The notes: a model not told the origin generated them from the sequence alone. Positions 34,354 through 47,025 are shown, counted from the stretch's first letter. The stretch is DNA of 64,000 nt from Escherichia sp. E1V33 (GCF_004211955.1 NZ_RHJI01000011.1:1-64000); one strand, 5' to 3'. Made by a program: numbers and translations.

Positions 34354-35283
34354 TTACTGCTCTTTCCCGCGCCCGTGCATCTCCTGAAACAATTTACCGA
34401 CCTCGACAAAATAATCCGTCAGTGAGTTGATCACGACTTGCACCTTCAGTGGCAGCTTATCTTTTTCGGTATATAGGGCATAAACCGGGCGTGGATCCGA
34501 CTGGTAACGCGGCAGCAGGATCTCCAGCTCCCCACGATTGATCTCATTGATCACCCACATCAGCGGTACATACGCGATCCCCGCTCCTGCCGTTAACCAG
34601 CGCACCAGCGTCATAGGATCGTTAGTGACAAAGCGTCCTTGTGGGATGAGGCGAGTCGAGATCCCTTCTGGCGCGATCAGTTCAAATTCATTGTCCGGAC
34701 GCACGCTGTATTCAAGCCATGAATGACTACTTAAATCGGCAGGTTTTTCCGGTACGCCATACTGTGTGAGATAGCTTTTAGCGGCGCACACCACCATCGG
34801 CATCGCCCCCAGACGGCGGGAAAACAGGCTGGAATCCTGCAACGCGCCGACGCGGATCACCACATCCAGACCGTCGGCAATCAGGTCGGGTGCAGGAATT
34901 CCGGTAACCAGATTGACGCTTAACCCAGGGTACTCTCTCAACATTTTTGCCGTCAGCCCAGCGAGAACATTTTGAGCCATAGTTGAAGAACAGCCAATGC
35001 GCAGTGTCCCGATAGGTGTGTTATTAAATGCATACAACTGCTCATGAACATCCTGCACTTCATGGAGCATCCGACGACAGCCCTGGTAATAAATTTTTCC
35101 TGCCTCTGTCAGACCAATGCTGCGCGTGCTGCGGTTTAGCAGCTTCACTTGCAACTCATCTTCCAGTTTAGACACCGTCTGACTGATGGATGAAACGCTC
35201 ATTTGAAGCTGTCTGGCGGCGGCGGTAAACGAACCAAATTCAACCACTTTGGCGAAAACCGACATGCGTTTTAGTCGTTCCAT
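34354..35283 (-). CDS. aaeR: LysR-type regulator AaeR
   Basis: A 309-residue LysR-family activator (also qseA). The N-terminal winged helix-turn-helix spans about 1-60 (FGSFTAAARQLQMSVSSISQTVSKLE). The C-terminal LysR substrate domain senses aromatic carboxylic acids such as p-hydroxybenzoate. It is divergent from aaeXAB across 182 bp and activates that operon. In pathogenic E. coli, QseA also affects virulence genes. Confidence 0.95.
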   Translation of the reverse strand: MERLKRMSVFAKVVEFGSFTAAARQLQMSVSSISQTVSKLEDELQVKLLNRSTRSIGLTEAGKIYYQGCRRMLHEVQDVHEQLYAFNNTPIGTLRIGCSSTMAQNVLAGLTAKMLREYPGLSVNLVTGIPAPDLIADGLDVVIRVGALQDSSLFSRRLGAMPMVVCAAKSYLTQYGVPEKPADLSSHSWLEYSVRPDNEFELIAPEGISTRLIPQGRFVTNDPMTLVRWLTAGAGIAYVPLMWVINEINRGELEILLPRYQSDPRPVYALYTEKDKLPLKVQVVINSLTDYFVEVGKLFQEMHGRGKEQ

Positions 35284-35298
35284 TATTCACTCTGACTT

Positions 35299-35320
35299 AA
35301 AAGTGATTTAGATCACATAA
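35299..35320. promoter_or_regulatory. Strong CRP-like site upstream of aaeR
   Basis: AGTGATTTAGATCACA with A-rich flanks fits the CRP dyad (TGTGA-N6-TCACA) with a single change in one half-site. It starts 16 bp from the aaeR start codon and lies about 145 bp before aaeX. Binding here would most simply control aaeR. Confidence 0.6.
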
Positions 35321-35465
35321 TATAGATAACAGCATAACAGTTACGCTAATATATTAAATATCAATCTACAGCAATGTTGCTCTCGCCCGGCTTTCCATGC
35401 CCTTCTCTGCGGCGACAGATGCTGAAAATAATAACACCTGCTCTCTCTATACAACCAAGGTCAAC

Positions 35466-35669
35466 ATGAGTCTGTTTCCCGTTATCGTGGTGTTTGGGCT
35501 GTCCTTCCCACCGATATTTTTCGAATTGCTTTTATCACTAGCGATTTTCTGGCTGGTGCGCCGGGTCCTTGTGCCAACAGGTATCTACGACTTTGTCTGG
35601 CATCCGGCGCTGTTCAACACCGCGCTCTATTGCTGTTTGTTTTATTTGATATCGCGACTGTTCGTTTGA
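35466..35669 (+). CDS. aaeX: Small membrane protein AaeX
   Basis: A 67-residue DUF1656 protein with two membrane helices (about 4-32 and 48-66). It is the first gene of aaeXAB; its role in efflux is unclear. The start [11 protein letters not shown] was chosen over a longer in-frame start because it gives the family length. aaeA follows after 7 bp. Confidence 0.9.
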
Positions 35670-35676
35670 GGTTGAA

Positions 35677-36609
35677 GTGAAAACACTAATAAGAAAATTC
35701 TCCCGTACGGCCATCACGGTCGTATTAGTCATTCTGGCTTTCATCGCAATTTTTCGTGCCTGGGTCTATTACACCGAATCCCCGTGGACGCGTGACGCGC
35801 GCTTTAGCGCCGATGTGGTTGCGATCGCGCCGGACGTTTCTGGACTCATTACCCAGGTGAATGTTCATGATAACCAGCTGGTGAAAAAAGGACAGGTACT
35901 GTTCACCATCGACCAGCCACGCTACCAAAAGGCCCTCGAAGAAGCGGAAGCTGATGTTGCCTATTATCAGGTACTGGCGCAGGAAAAACGCCAGGAGGCT
36001 GGACGTCGCAACCGTCTCGGCATACAGGCGATGTCTCGCGAAGAGATCGACCAGGCCAATAACGTGCTGCAAACGGTTCTGCATCAGTTAGCGAAAGCGC
36101 AGGCAACCCGCGATCTGGCAAAACTGGATCTTGAACGTACAGTGATCCGCGCACCAGCGGATGGCTGGGTGACCAATCTCAATGTCTATACCGGTGAATT
36201 TATTACGCGTGGTTCAACGGCTGTAGCGCTGGTGAAACAGAACTCCTTCTATGTGCTGGCCTATATGGAAGAAACCAAGCTGGAAGGGGTACGTTCTGGA
36301 TATCGCGCAGAAATTACGCCGCTTGGCAGCAACAAAGTTCTGAAAGGAACTGTCGATAGCGTCGCCGCAGGGGTAACAAACGCCAGCAGCACGCGTGATG
36401 ATAAAGGTATGGCGACCATCGACTCCAACCTTGAATGGGTACGTCTGGCGCAACGTGTGCCGGTACGAATTCGCCTCGACAACCAGCAAGACAATATCTG
36501 GCCAGCGGGCACTACCGCCACCGTGGTCGTCACTGGCAAACAGGATCGCGACGAAAGTCAGGATTCATTCTTCCGTAAAATGGCCCATCGCCTGCGTGAG
36601 TTTGGTTAA
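35677..36609 (+). CDS. aaeA: p-Hydroxybenzoic acid efflux adaptor AaeA
   Basis: A 310-residue membrane-fusion protein with one N-terminal helix (about 12-31), a biotinyl/lipoyl-like domain ([23 protein letters not shown]) and an alpha-helical hairpin rich in Glu/Arg. It couples AaeB to the outer membrane. It starts with GTG, with TGAGGTTGAA upstream. It sits in the aaeXAB operon, induced by aromatic acids through AaeR. Confidence 0.95.
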   Translation: MKTLIRKFSRTAITVVLVILAFIAIFRAWVYYTESPWTRDARFSADVVAIAPDVSGLITQVNVHDNQLVKKGQVLFTIDQPRYQKALEEAEADVAYYQVLAQEKRQEAGRRNRLGIQAMSREEIDQANNVLQTVLHQLAKAQATRDLAKLDLERTVIRAPADGWVTNLNVYTGEFITRGSTAVALVKQNSFYVLAYMEETKLEGVRSGYRAEITPLGSNKVLKGTVDSVAAGVTNASSTRDDKGMATIDSNLEWVRLAQRVPVRIRLDNQQDNIWPAGTTATVVVTGKQDRDESQDSFFRKMAHRLREFG

Positions 36610-36614
36610 TTACG

Positions 36615-38582
36615 ATGGGTATTTTCTCCATTGCTAACCAACATATTCGCTTCGCGGTAAAACTGGCGACCGCCATTGTGCTGGCGCTGTTTGTTGGCTT
36701 TCATTTTCAGCTTGAAACACCACGCTGGGCTGTACTGACTGCGGCGATTGTTGCCGCCGGTCCGGCCTTTGCGGCCGGTGGCGAACCGTACTCTGGCGCC
36801 ATCCGCTATCGCGGCTTTTTGCGCATCATCGGTACATTTATAGGTTGTATTGCCGGGCTGGTGATCATTATTGCGATGATCCGTGCGCCATTGTTGATGA
36901 TTCTGGTGTGCTGTATCTGGGCCGGTTTTTGTACCTGGATCTCCTCGCTGGTCCGAGTAGAGAACTCCTATGCGTGGGGGCTTGCCGGTTATACTGCGCT
37001 GATCATTGTGATCACTATTCAGCCAGAACCGCTGCTGACGCCGCAGTTTGCCGTTGAACGTTGCAGTGAAATCGTCATTGGTATTGTGTGTGCTATTGTG
37101 GCGGATCTGCTCTTTTCTCCACGATCGATCAAACAAGAAGTGGATCGAGAGCTGGAAAGTTTGCTGGTGGCGCAATATCAACTAATGCAATTATGCATCA
37201 AACATGGTGATGGCGAGATTGTTGATAAGGCCTGGGGCGACCTGGTTCGCCGCACCACGGCGTTGCAAGGGATGCGTAGCAACCTGAACATGGAATCTTC
37301 CCGTTGGGCGCGCGCCAATCGGCGTTTAAAAGCGATCAACACGTTGTCGCTGACGCTGATCACCCAGTCCTGCGAAACTTATCTCATTCAGAACACGCGT
37401 CCGGAGTTGATCACCGATACCTTCCGCGAATTTTTTGACACGCCGGTAGAAACTGCACAGGACGTCCATAAGCAGCTAAAACGCCTGCGACGAGTGATTG
37501 CCTGGACCGGGGAACGTGAAACACCCATCACTATTTATAGCTGGGTAGCGGCGGCAACGCGTTATCAGTTGCTCAAGCGAGGCGTCATCAGTAACACCAA
37601 AATTAACGCCACTGAAGAAGAGATCCTGCAAGGCGAGCCGGAAGTAAAAGTAGAATCCGCCGAGCGTCATCATGCAATGGTTAACTTCTGGCGTACCACA
37701 CTGTCCTGCATGCTGGGTACTTTGTTCTGGCTGTGGACCGGATGGACCTCCGGCAGTGGCGCAATGGTGATGATTGCCGTCGTAACGTCGCTGGCAATGC
37801 GTCTGCCTAATCCTCGCATGGTGGCGATCGACTTTATCTACGGCACGGTAGCGGCGCTACCGTTAGGACTGCTCTATTTCCTGGTGATTATCCCCAATAC
37901 CCAACAGAGTATGTTGCTGCTGTGCATTAGCCTGGCGGTGCTGGGATTCTTCCTTGGTATTGAAGTGCAGAAACGGCGGTTGGGATCGATGGGCGCGCTG
38001 GCCAGTACCATTAATATTATCGTGTTGGATAACCCGATGACCTTTCAGTTCAGTCAGTTTCTCGATAGCGCACTGGGGCAAATCGTGGGCTGTGTGCTGG
38101 CGTTCACCGTCATTCTACTGGTGCGGGATAAATCGCGCGACAGAACAGGACGCGTGCTGCTTAATCAGTTTGTTTCTGCCGCTGTTTCCGCGATGACTAC
38201 CAATGTCGCCCGGCGTAAAGAGAACCATCTGCCTGCGCTTTATCAGCAGTTGTTTTTGCTGATGAATAAATTTCCCGGCGATTTGCCGAAGTTTCGCCTG
38301 GCGTTAACGATGATTATCGCTCACCAGCGATTGCGTGATGCGCCGATACCCGTGAATGATGATTTATCGGCATTTCACCGACAAATGCGCCGCACAGCGG
38401 ACCACGTGATTTCTGCCCGCAGCGATGACAAACGCCGTCGTTACTTCGGTCAGTTGCTGGAAGAACTGGAAATCTACCAGGAAAAGCTACGCATCTGGCA
38501 AGCGCCGCCGCAGGTCACGGAACCGGTGCATCGGCTTATCGGTATGCTCCATAAGTATCAGCATGCGTTGACCGATAATTAA
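36615..38582 (+). CDS. aaeB: p-Hydroxybenzoic acid efflux transporter AaeB
   Basis: A 655-residue inner-membrane protein of the aromatic acid exporter (FUSC) family. Two membrane blocks of about five to six helices (about 10-165 and 365-515) are separated by a cytoplasmic domain and followed by a cytoplasmic tail. It works with AaeA as a metabolic relief valve for hydroxylated aromatic acids. It begins 5 bp after aaeA and is closed by a terminator 7 bp after its stop. Confidence 0.95.
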   Translation: MGIFSIANQHIRFAVKLATAIVLALFVGFHFQLETPRWAVLTAAIVAAGPAFAAGGEPYSGAIRYRGFLRIIGTFIGCIAGLVIIIAMIRAPLLMILVCCIWAGFCTWISSLVRVENSYAWGLAGYTALIIVITIQPEPLLTPQFAVERCSEIVIGIVCAIVADLLFSPRSIKQEVDRELESLLVAQYQLMQLCIKHGDGEIVDKAWGDLVRRTTALQGMRSNLNMESSRWARANRRLKAINTLSLTLITQSCETYLIQNTRPELITDTFREFFDTPVETAQDVHKQLKRLRRVIAWTGERETPITIYSWVAAATRYQLLKRGVISNTKINATEEEILQGEPEVKVESAERHHAMVNFWRTTLSCMLGTLFWLWTGWTSGSGAMVMIAVVTSLAMRLPNPRMVAIDFIYGTVAALPLGLLYFLVIIPNTQQSMLLLCISLAVLGFFLGIEVQKRRLGSMGALASTINIIVLDNPMTFQFSQFLDSALGQIVGCVLAFTVILLVRDKSRDRTGRVLLNQFVSAAVSAMTTNVARRKENHLPALYQQLFLLMNKFPGDLPKFRLALTMIIAHQRLRDAPIPVNDDLSAFHRQMRRTADHVISARSDDKRRRYFGQLLEELEIYQEKLRIWQAPPQVTEPVHRLIGMLHKYQHALTDN

Positions 38583-38589
38583 GTCAAAG

Positions 38590-38614
38590 CCGACGCCAAA
38601 AGCGTCGGTTTTTT
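38590..38614 (+). terminator. Terminator of aaeXAB
   Basis: The hairpin CCGACGC-CAAAA-GCGTCGG is followed by six T, seven bases after the aaeB stop. Confidence 0.93.
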
Positions 38615-38673
38615 CATGGCTATACTTAGCGATGATCGGCAGAACTTTTCGCGAAACGTGACGGTGGCAAGAG

Positions 38674-38946
38674 ATGAATATCTATAGCTTTGATTTTGAT
38701 GAGATTGAGAGTCAGGAGGACTTTTATCGCGACTTTAGCCACACCTTTGGTCTGGATAAAGATATGGTGCGCGATCTCGACTCTCTATGGGACGTATTAA
38801 TGAATGATGTTCTGCCGCTACCACTGGAGATTGAATTTGTTCATTTGGGGGAGAAAACGCGTCGGCGTTTTGGCGCGTTAATATTACTGTTTGATGAGGC
38901 GGAGGAAGAGCTGGAAGGGCATTTGCGTTTTAATGTTCGTCACTAG
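38674..38946 (+). CDS. yhcO: Barstar-family protein YhcO
   Basis: A 90-residue acidic protein of the barstar (RNase inhibitor) fold, with the family core [15 protein letters not shown]...[13 protein letters not shown]. No barnase-type nuclease is encoded nearby, so its target is unknown. It has its own gap after the aaeB terminator and converges on yhcN. Confidence 0.88.
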   Translation: MNIYSFDFDEIESQEDFYRDFSHTFGLDKDMVRDLDSLWDVLMNDVLPLPLEIEFVHLGEKTRRRFGALILLFDEAEEELEGHLRFNVRH

Positions 38947-38949
38947 CGC

Positions 38950-38973
38950 AAAAAAAGCCCCCGAACCGGGGGC
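38950..38973 (-). terminator. Terminator of yhcN
   Basis: A stem of six pairs (GCCCCC with GGGGGC) is followed on the minus strand by seven T. It lies 27 bp after the yhcN stop and four bases after the yhcO stop, so it may serve yhcO poorly because the plus side has no T run. Confidence 0.85.
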
Positions 38974-39000
38974 AATATCGTCGGACAAGACGATGAGGGT

Positions 39001-39264
39001 TTATTTGTACAGTTCAGCTGTGGCGTGCCAGGTATCGCCGCTACGCGCTTCGGTAATCTGGTAAGCAGTCGCGCCTTTCTCTTCCGCTTTTTTGTTCAGC
39101 ATTTCACGCATATCCATTGGAGAAGATGCTACACCGCTGACGGACACGGTGCCGATAGCTTCACGATTTTGTGCTTGAGAAGCATCAATGGAGTCGGCAG
39201 CGAAAGCTCCGAAAGAGAGAACAGAGAGCATACTTAACGCAGCAACAGTGGTTTTGATTTTCAT
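39001..39264 (-). CDS. yhcN: Periplasmic stress protein YhcN
   Basis: An 87-residue YdgH/BhsA/McbA-family (DUF1471) protein. A signal peptide of about 22 residues ends in AFAAD. The mature core GTVSVSGVASSPMDMREMLNKKAEEKGA is typical of the family. Relatives respond to acid, peroxide or biofilm signals. The start at 39264 (MKIKTT) gives the standard length; a longer frame upstream lacks a signal-like beginning. Confidence 0.9.
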   Translation of the reverse strand: MKIKTTVAALSMLSVLSFGAFAADSIDASQAQNREAIGTVSVSGVASSPMDMREMLNKKAEEKGATAYQITEARSGDTWHATAELYK

Positions 39265-39303
39265 GATTTTTACCTCGACATAATCTTTTAGCTGGGCCTT
39301 TGT

Positions 39304-39323
39304 TTCGTGACCCATATCACAGA
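39304..39323. promoter_or_regulatory. CRP/FNR-like dyad upstream of yhcN
   Basis: CGTGA-CCCATA-TCACA matches the CRP consensus except for one base. It lies about 40-60 bp upstream of the yhcN start. No promoter elements were securely assigned around it. The rest of the 39265-39631 gap is AT-rich and empty of genes. Confidence 0.4.
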
Positions 39324-39631
39324 ATTAAGTATACACTAATTATCGAGCTAATTAATACCTGGCTAACTGTTTGGGGTGAATACTAAGTGTTAAAAAGTTT
39401 TATTTTTATAACTAAAAAGAATCAAAAACGTACCATTCCTTATGAAAAGGTCTTCTATATCAATCAAATATGATGATTTTGCGAAATGTGCGTTTTTCGT
39501 TCTATATATTCATTCTGTGAATGAAATGTCATAGTAAAAGGCACTATTTGTTAAGTGTCAGGCAGAAAGAAACTGGGGATCGAGAGGAAATAGCAATATT
39601 TTCCCCGCCGCAACGCGCGACGGGGCAGAGA

Positions 39632-40105
<474 letters not shown>

Positions 40106-40146
40106 TCACCCGTTATGGTGGTTGATACAACATTATTGTGCATACA

Positions 40147-40164
40147 GATGAATTTTTATGCAAA
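40147..40164. promoter_or_regulatory. ARG box upstream of argR
   Basis: TGAATTTTTATGCA fits the ARG-box core TGAAT-N4-ATTCA with one change. It lies about 45 bp upstream of the argR start. This is the argR autoregulatory operator; a neighbouring half-box is weak. The remaining gap to mdh (40165-40536) holds no gene and should carry the mdh promoter. Confidence 0.7.
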
Positions 40165-40461
40165 CAGTCTGCCCTGGAGAAGGCTGAAATAATGTTATGA
40201 AAGAGCGGGATTTTATCAAATTTCGTGATTGAGAAACATGCCTGCGTCACGGCGTGTAAATTCTGCTTAAAAGTAAATTAATTGTTATCAAATTGATGTT
40301 GTTTTGGCTGAACGGTAGGGTATATTGTCACCACCTGTTGGAATGTTGCTCTAATGCATAAGCGGCTGTTAATTACGTAAGTTAGGTTCCTGATTACGTC
40401 AATTAAATGCATAAACGCCAAATTTGCGTGACTACACATTCTTGAGAAGTGGTCATTGTAA

Positions 40462-41475
<1,014 letters not shown>

Positions 41476-41491
41476 TTGATTAGCGGATAAC

Positions 41492-41527
41492 AAAAAACCG
41501 GAGCACAGTCTCCGGTTTTTTGTTTTT
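41492..41527. terminator. Bidirectional terminator between mdh and degS
   Basis: AAAAAACCGGAG pairs with CTCCGGTTTTTT around a 6-nt loop. It serves both convergent transcripts. Confidence 0.93.
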
Positions 41528-41538
41528 TAACGTCGGCC

Positions 41539-42606
41539 TTAATTGGTCGCCGGATATTCCTGGATAGTGACCTGCAATGTTAGTTTTTTATCGTCACGCA
41601 TCACCACCACCGGAATCACCGAACCGGGTCGAATTTCTGCTACTTGATCCATTGTCTCCAGAGCGGAGATAGCAGGTTTGTTGTCCACTGAGATAATCAG
41701 ATCGTTGACCAGGATACCGGCATTAGCCGCCGGGCCATCAGGTGACACTTCATTAACCACAATCCCTTGCAGTTGATCGATACCGCCACCTTGCGCGTGT
41801 AATGGTGCGATTTCGCGGCCGCCAATACCGATATAGCCACGGATAACACGTCCATCGCGGATTAGTTTATCCATAATTTTGGTTGCCAACTGGAAGGGAA
41901 TCGCAAAACCGATGCCTTCTGGGGTTTCGCCATCGTTACTCTTATCAAACGACAATGTGTTGATGCCCATCAGTTCGCCCAATGAGTTAACCAGCGCACC
42001 GCCGGAGTTGCCGTGGTTAATGGAAGCATCGGTCTGCAGGAAGTTTTGTCGTCCGGTCGGGTTCAGGCCGATGCGACCCGTGGCGCTGATAATCCCCTGG
42101 GTAATGGTTTGCCCGAGGTTGTACGGGTTACCGATTGCCAGCACTACATCGCCAATGTGCGGTATGCGACGAGAATTGATTGGAATGGTGGGTAAACCGC
42201 CAGTGGCATTAATTTTGAGCACCGCCAGATCGGTCAGTGAATCAGAGCCAACCAGCAACGCTTCAAAAACACGGCCATCCTGTAAGGCGACGATGATCTG
42301 GTCGGCGTCGTTGATTACGTGTTTATTGGTAATGATATAACCGCGCTGATCCATGATCACACCTGACCCTAGTGTACGGATCTCAAGCTGGTTGTGAGAA
42401 TTGGTGTTCAAACCACGGTTGTAAACGTTAACCACCGCTGGCGCGGCGCGGCGGACCGCCAGATTATAACTGGCAGGCGTCTCGTCGGTACTGTCGAATT
42501 GCGGTGTGGAAAGCGGGTTAATGCTGCGCAGCGAAGGCATGGCAACCAGCAAAATAGCACCGACAATTAATCCAATCGCAACGGAACGTAAGAGCTTCAC
42601 AAACAT
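41539..42606 (-). CDS. degS: Site-1 stress protease DegS
   Basis: A 355-residue inner-membrane-anchored HtrA protease that senses misfolded outer-membrane porins through its PDZ domain and cleaves RseA to release sigma-E. One N-terminal helix (about 5-25) is followed by the trypsin-like domain with the triad His96, Asp126 and Ser201 (GNSGG), and one PDZ domain (about 255-340). It lies 89 bp downstream of degQ. There is no clear Shine-Dalgarno before its ATG. Confidence 0.97.
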   Translation of the reverse strand: MFVKLLRSVAIGLIVGAILLVAMPSLRSINPLSTPQFDSTDETPASYNLAVRRAAPAVVNVYNRGLNTNSHNQLEIRTLGSGVIMDQRGYIITNKHVINDADQIIVALQDGRVFEALLVGSDSLTDLAVLKINATGGLPTIPINSRRIPHIGDVVLAIGNPYNLGQTITQGIISATGRIGLNPTGRQNFLQTDASINHGNSGGALVNSLGELMGINTLSFDKSNDGETPEGIGFAIPFQLATKIMDKLIRDGRVIRGYIGIGGREIAPLHAQGGGIDQLQGIVVNEVSPDGPAANAGILVNDLIISVDNKPAISALETMDQVAEIRPGSVIPVVVMRDDKKLTLQVTIQEYPATN

Positions 42607-42654
42607 GATGGAGGCGTCATTAAAAAAGGGAACGGCAGCAGCATATCACGAGTT

Positions 42655-42688
42655 AACCGGACATCACACGTCAGCCTGATGCCCGGTT
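42655..42688 (-). other. Intercistronic hairpin between degQ and degS
   Basis: CCGGGCATCA and TGATGTCCGG form a 10-pair stem, one of them G-U, with a 10-nt loop on the minus strand. No T run follows. It probably limits read-through or protects degQ mRNA instead of ending transcription fully. Confidence 0.55.
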
Positions 42689-42695
42689 TATGACA

Positions 42696-44063
42696 TTAAC
42701 GCATTAGCAGGTAAATGCTCTCATTACCGCGCATGATTTGCAGGGCAATAATAGCCGGTTTGGTTGCCAGTACTTTACGCATCTCAGCAATCGAGTTCAC
42801 CCGATTGCGGTTCACGCCAATAATCACATCATCTTTCTGTAAACCTGCCTTAGCGGCGGGGCTGTCTTTGACAACATCGTCGATCTTAATGCCTTTTCCG
42901 CCATCTTTTAGCTGACTGTCGCTCAACGTTGCGCCTTCCAGCGCCGGTGTAATCATCTCTGCACTGGCTGAAGAAGATGTGCTGGTATCAAGCGTCACTT
43001 CCACTTCCAGCGGCTTGCCGTTACGTAACAGACCAAGCTTCACTTTAGTACCAGGTTCAGTGGTGGCGATGCGGGAACGCAATTCGGCGAAGCTATTGAG
43101 CGGTTTACCGTTGAGGCTGGTAATAATATCGCCTGCTTTCACGCCTGCTTTCGCCGAGCCAGAACCAGGCAGTACTTCGCTGACAAACGCGCCACGTTGC
43201 ACATCTAAATTAAATGCTTTGGCGATATCGGCACTCATCTCTGTGCCTTTAATGCCTAACAAACCGCGTTTAATTTCACCAAAGTCGATAAGTTGCTGCG
43301 CCAGGGTGCGCGCCATATTGCTGGGGATAGCAAAGCCAATCCCGACGCTACCGCCGCCAGGGGCAAGAATCGCGGTGTTAATACCAATCAACTCGCCGTT
43401 AAGGTTTAACAGCGCACCGCCGGAGTTACCCCGGTTAATGGAAGCATCGGTCTGGATAAAGTTTTCCAGACCTTCGAGATTTAACCCGCTGCGACCTAAT
43501 GCGGAAACAATGCCTGAAGTTGCGGTTTGCCCAAGGCCAAACGGGTTACCGACTGCGACGGCAAAATCACCGACGCGCAGTTTGTCGGAGTCGGCAATGG
43601 CGATTTGCGTTAATTTGCTCGGATTCTGAATTTGTAGCAGGGCGATGTCGCTCTGGTCGTCGCTGCCAATCAGCTTCGCATCAAACTCGCGTCCGTCATT
43701 GAGCTGAATACTGATTTTCTGCGCCTGATTGATGACGTGATTGTTGGTCAGCACATAACCTTTATTGGCATTGATGATGACACCGGAACCTAAACCTTCA
43801 AAAGGTTGCGCAGGTTGATCCGGTAAATCATCGCCAAAAAATTTTTTGAATTCTTCCGGGATTTTCTGTTCCTGGCTGGCAGTCCCTTCAACTCGCACGC
43901 TTACCACTGCGGGAAGCACTTTTTCCAGCATCGGGGCCAGGCTGGGCAATGGTGCCTGACCGGCAACCTGGCCGGGAATCGACGCGATAGCCTGAAACGG
44001 CGCCGAGAGAGTTAACCCGACACTTAACGCTAATGCACTCAACAGCTGGGTTTGTTTTTTCAT
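42696..44063 (-). CDS. degQ: Periplasmic serine endoprotease DegQ
   Basis: A 455-residue HtrA-family protease and chaperone. A signal peptide of about 27 residues ends in AIAS. The catalytic triad is His109, Asp139 and Ser214 (GNSGG), followed by two PDZ domains (about 255-345 and 365-450). It forms 12- to 24-mer cages around misfolded periplasmic proteins. Upstream of degS on the same strand. Confidence 0.97.
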   Translation of the reverse strand: MKKQTQLLSALALSVGLTLSAPFQAIASIPGQVAGQAPLPSLAPMLEKVLPAVVSVRVEGTASQEQKIPEEFKKFFGDDLPDQPAQPFEGLGSGVIINANKGYVLTNNHVINQAQKISIQLNDGREFDAKLIGSDDQSDIALLQIQNPSKLTQIAIADSDKLRVGDFAVAVGNPFGLGQTATSGIVSALGRSGLNLEGLENFIQTDASINRGNSGGALLNLNGELIGINTAILAPGGGSVGIGFAIPSNMARTLAQQLIDFGEIKRGLLGIKGTEMSADIAKAFNLDVQRGAFVSEVLPGSGSAKAGVKAGDIITSLNGKPLNSFAELRSRIATTEPGTKVKLGLLRNGKPLEVEVTLDTSTSSSASAEMITPALEGATLSDSQLKDGGKGIKIDDVVKDSPAAKAGLQKDDVIIGVNRNRVNSIAEMRKVLATKPAIIALQIMRGNESIYLLMR

Positions 44064-44217
44064 TATTCCTGCTCTCGTACCTGAATGATAAGAAAAAGAG
44101 ATTCAAAACAGTTTGATGTTATTGAATTTTCAGACGGCTAACAATGAGACACCAGATTAAATGATAGTCGGGGAGGGAGAGAAGAGGAGGGCGCAATGGC
44201 TGCGCCCGCAAAATAAA

Positions 44218-44616
44218 TTAGTCGCGCTTTGCGCCAGTGCGCAGCAGACCAGATGCGCCTTCAGAATAGTCACGCGGCATCTGCACCGGTGCTTGATCGT
44301 TGCTGGCTTCGGACTCCGCCAGACGATTGCGGAATGGGTTGGCTTCCGCGGACAGTTCCGGTAGCAAGCTGCTGGAGCTTTTCGCCATGTGTTGATACAA
44401 CTGGCGATAGTCATGCGCCATGGTATCCAGTAATTCCGCGCTGCGGGCAAAGTGGTTAACCAACTCTTCGCGATACTCGTCCAGTTCAGCTTTATTCTTT
44501 TCCAGTTCGTACTGCAACGCCTGTTGCTGGCGTAGTTTACGATTACCAAAACGCATGGCCACAGCACCAATAATGATGCCGACGACTAACCCAATTAGCG
44601 CATATTCCCAGGTCAT
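44218..44616 (-). CDS. zapG: Cell-division accessory protein ZapG
   Basis: A 132-residue DUF1043 protein (formerly YhcB). One N-terminal helix (about 3-22) is followed by a coiled coil (about 27-80) and a disordered tail. It affects envelope biogenesis and division and interacts with divisome proteins. ATG at 44616 is preferred because GGGAG lies six bases upstream; a start two codons earlier would abut that site. It is divergent from zapE across 193 bp. Confidence 0.92.
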   Translation of the reverse strand: MTWEYALIGLVVGIIIGAVAMRFGNRKLRQQQALQYELEKNKAELDEYREELVNHFARSAELLDTMAHDYRQLYQHMAKSSSSLLPELSAEANPFRNRLAESEASNDQAPVQMPRDYSEGASGLLRTGAKRD

Positions 44617-44809
44617 GAACATCTCCCGTTGTCTTTTGTTTCCGTAGGGTGTTGGCTTCAGGCTCCATGCCTGCGGCTGATTATGCCACTATAACCGTTA
44701 ATGCCACAGAAGTGGAATCCCGACTGCATATCGCGTAGTGTAGAACGGCCTTTTTTTCGTCAACCGTGAACAACGGCACACCGATTATTCAAGGAATAAC
44801 AAGAACATC

Positions 44810-45937
44810 ATGCAAAGCGTTACCCCGACATCGCAATACCTGAAGGCGCTCAATGAGGGCAGCCATCAACCTGACGACGTACAAAAAGAGGCCGTCAGTC
44901 GGCTGGAGATTATCTACCAGGAGTTAATCAACAGCACACCGCCCACCGCGAGGGCGAGTGGGTTTATGGCGCGAGTCGGTAAACTGTGGGGTAAGCGCGA
45001 AGAGGCAAGCGGTGCGCCGGTGCGTGGCTTATATATGTGGGGAGGTGTCGGACGAGGAAAAACCTGGCTGATGGACCTTTTCTATCAAAGCCTGCCGGGT
45101 GAGCGGAAACAGCGTCTGCACTTTCACCGTTTTATGCTGCGGGTGCATGAAGAGCTAACTGCCTTACAGGGGCAGACCGACCCGCTGGAAATTATTGCCG
45201 ATCGCTTCAAAGCCGAAACTGACGTGCTCTGTTTTGACGAATTTTTTGTTTCGGATATTACCGACGCCATGCTACTGGGGGGCCTGATGAAAGCCCTGTT
45301 CGCTCGCGGAATAACTCTGGTCGCAACGTCAAATATTCCGCCTGATGAACTTTATCGTAATGGCCTGCAACGTGCGCGTTTTCTACCGGCTATCGACGCT
45401 ATTAAACAGTATTGCGATGTAATGAATGTCGATGCAGGCCTTGATTATCGACTACGAACGCTTACCCAGGCGCATTTGTGGCTGTCGCCGCTCAACGATG
45501 AAACCCGTGCGCAAATGGATAAACTATGGTTGGCGCTGGCGGGGGCGAAACGAGAAAATTCACCGACGTTAGAAATCAACCATCGACCGCTGGCGACAAT
45601 GGGCGTCGAGAACCAGACGCTGGCCGTCTCTTTTACCACCTTGTGTGTCGATGCCCGCAGCCAGCATGACTATATAGCGCTCTCACGCCTCTTTCACACA
45701 GTGATGTTGTTTGATGTGCCAGTCATGACGCGGTTGATGGAGAGCGAAGCGCGACGTTTTATTGCGCTGGTGGATGAGTTTTACGAGCGCCATGTCAAAT
45801 TAGTGGTGAGCGCAGAAGTGCCTTTGTATGAAATTTATCAGGGCGACCGACTGAAGTTTGAGTTTCAGCGTTGCCTGTCACGTCTACAAGAGATGCAGAG
45901 CGAAGAGTATCTGAAGCGCGAGCATTTGGCGGGTTAA
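44810..45937 (+). CDS. zapE: Cell-division ATPase ZapE
   Basis: A 375-residue AFG1-type AAA ATPase (formerly YhcM) that interacts with FtsZ and is needed for growth at high temperature or low oxygen. Walker A GGVGRGKT is at 78-85, Walker B is LCFDEFFV near 140-147, and sensor 1 is LVATSN near 176. AAGGAA lies 13 bases before ATG, a rather long spacing. Confidence 0.93.
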   Translation: MQSVTPTSQYLKALNEGSHQPDDVQKEAVSRLEIIYQELINSTPPTARASGFMARVGKLWGKREEASGAPVRGLYMWGGVGRGKTWLMDLFYQSLPGERKQRLHFHRFMLRVHEELTALQGQTDPLEIIADRFKAETDVLCFDEFFVSDITDAMLLGGLMKALFARGITLVATSNIPPDELYRNGLQRARFLPAIDAIKQYCDVMNVDAGLDYRLRTLTQAHLWLSPLNDETRAQMDKLWLALAGAKRENSPTLEINHRPLATMGVENQTLAVSFTTLCVDARSQHDYIALSRLFHTVMLFDVPVMTRLMESEARRFIALVDEFYERHVKLVVSAEVPLYEIYQGDRLKFEFQRCLSRLQEMQSEEYLKREHLAG

Positions 45938-45986
45938 AACCTGCCATAAATCACAAAAAGGGGTCGATCTTTGACCCCGACTTCTC

Positions 45987-45992
45987 TATAAT
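45987..45992 (+). promoter_or_regulatory. -10 element of the rplM-rpsI promoter
   Basis: A perfect TATAAT followed by the GC-rich discriminator CCTGCGACCCC, with a start expected near 45999. The -35 is poor: TTGACC lies too close (10 bp) and TCGATC at 17 bp is a weak match. Confidence 0.65.
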
Positions 45993-45999
45993 CCTGCGA

Positions 46000-46585
<586 letters not shown>

Positions 46586-46597
46586 TCGGGATTATAG

Positions 46598-46993
<396 letters not shown>

Positions 46994-47025
46994 TTGCTTT
47001 CTGCTTCGGCAGAATACAATTTGCG

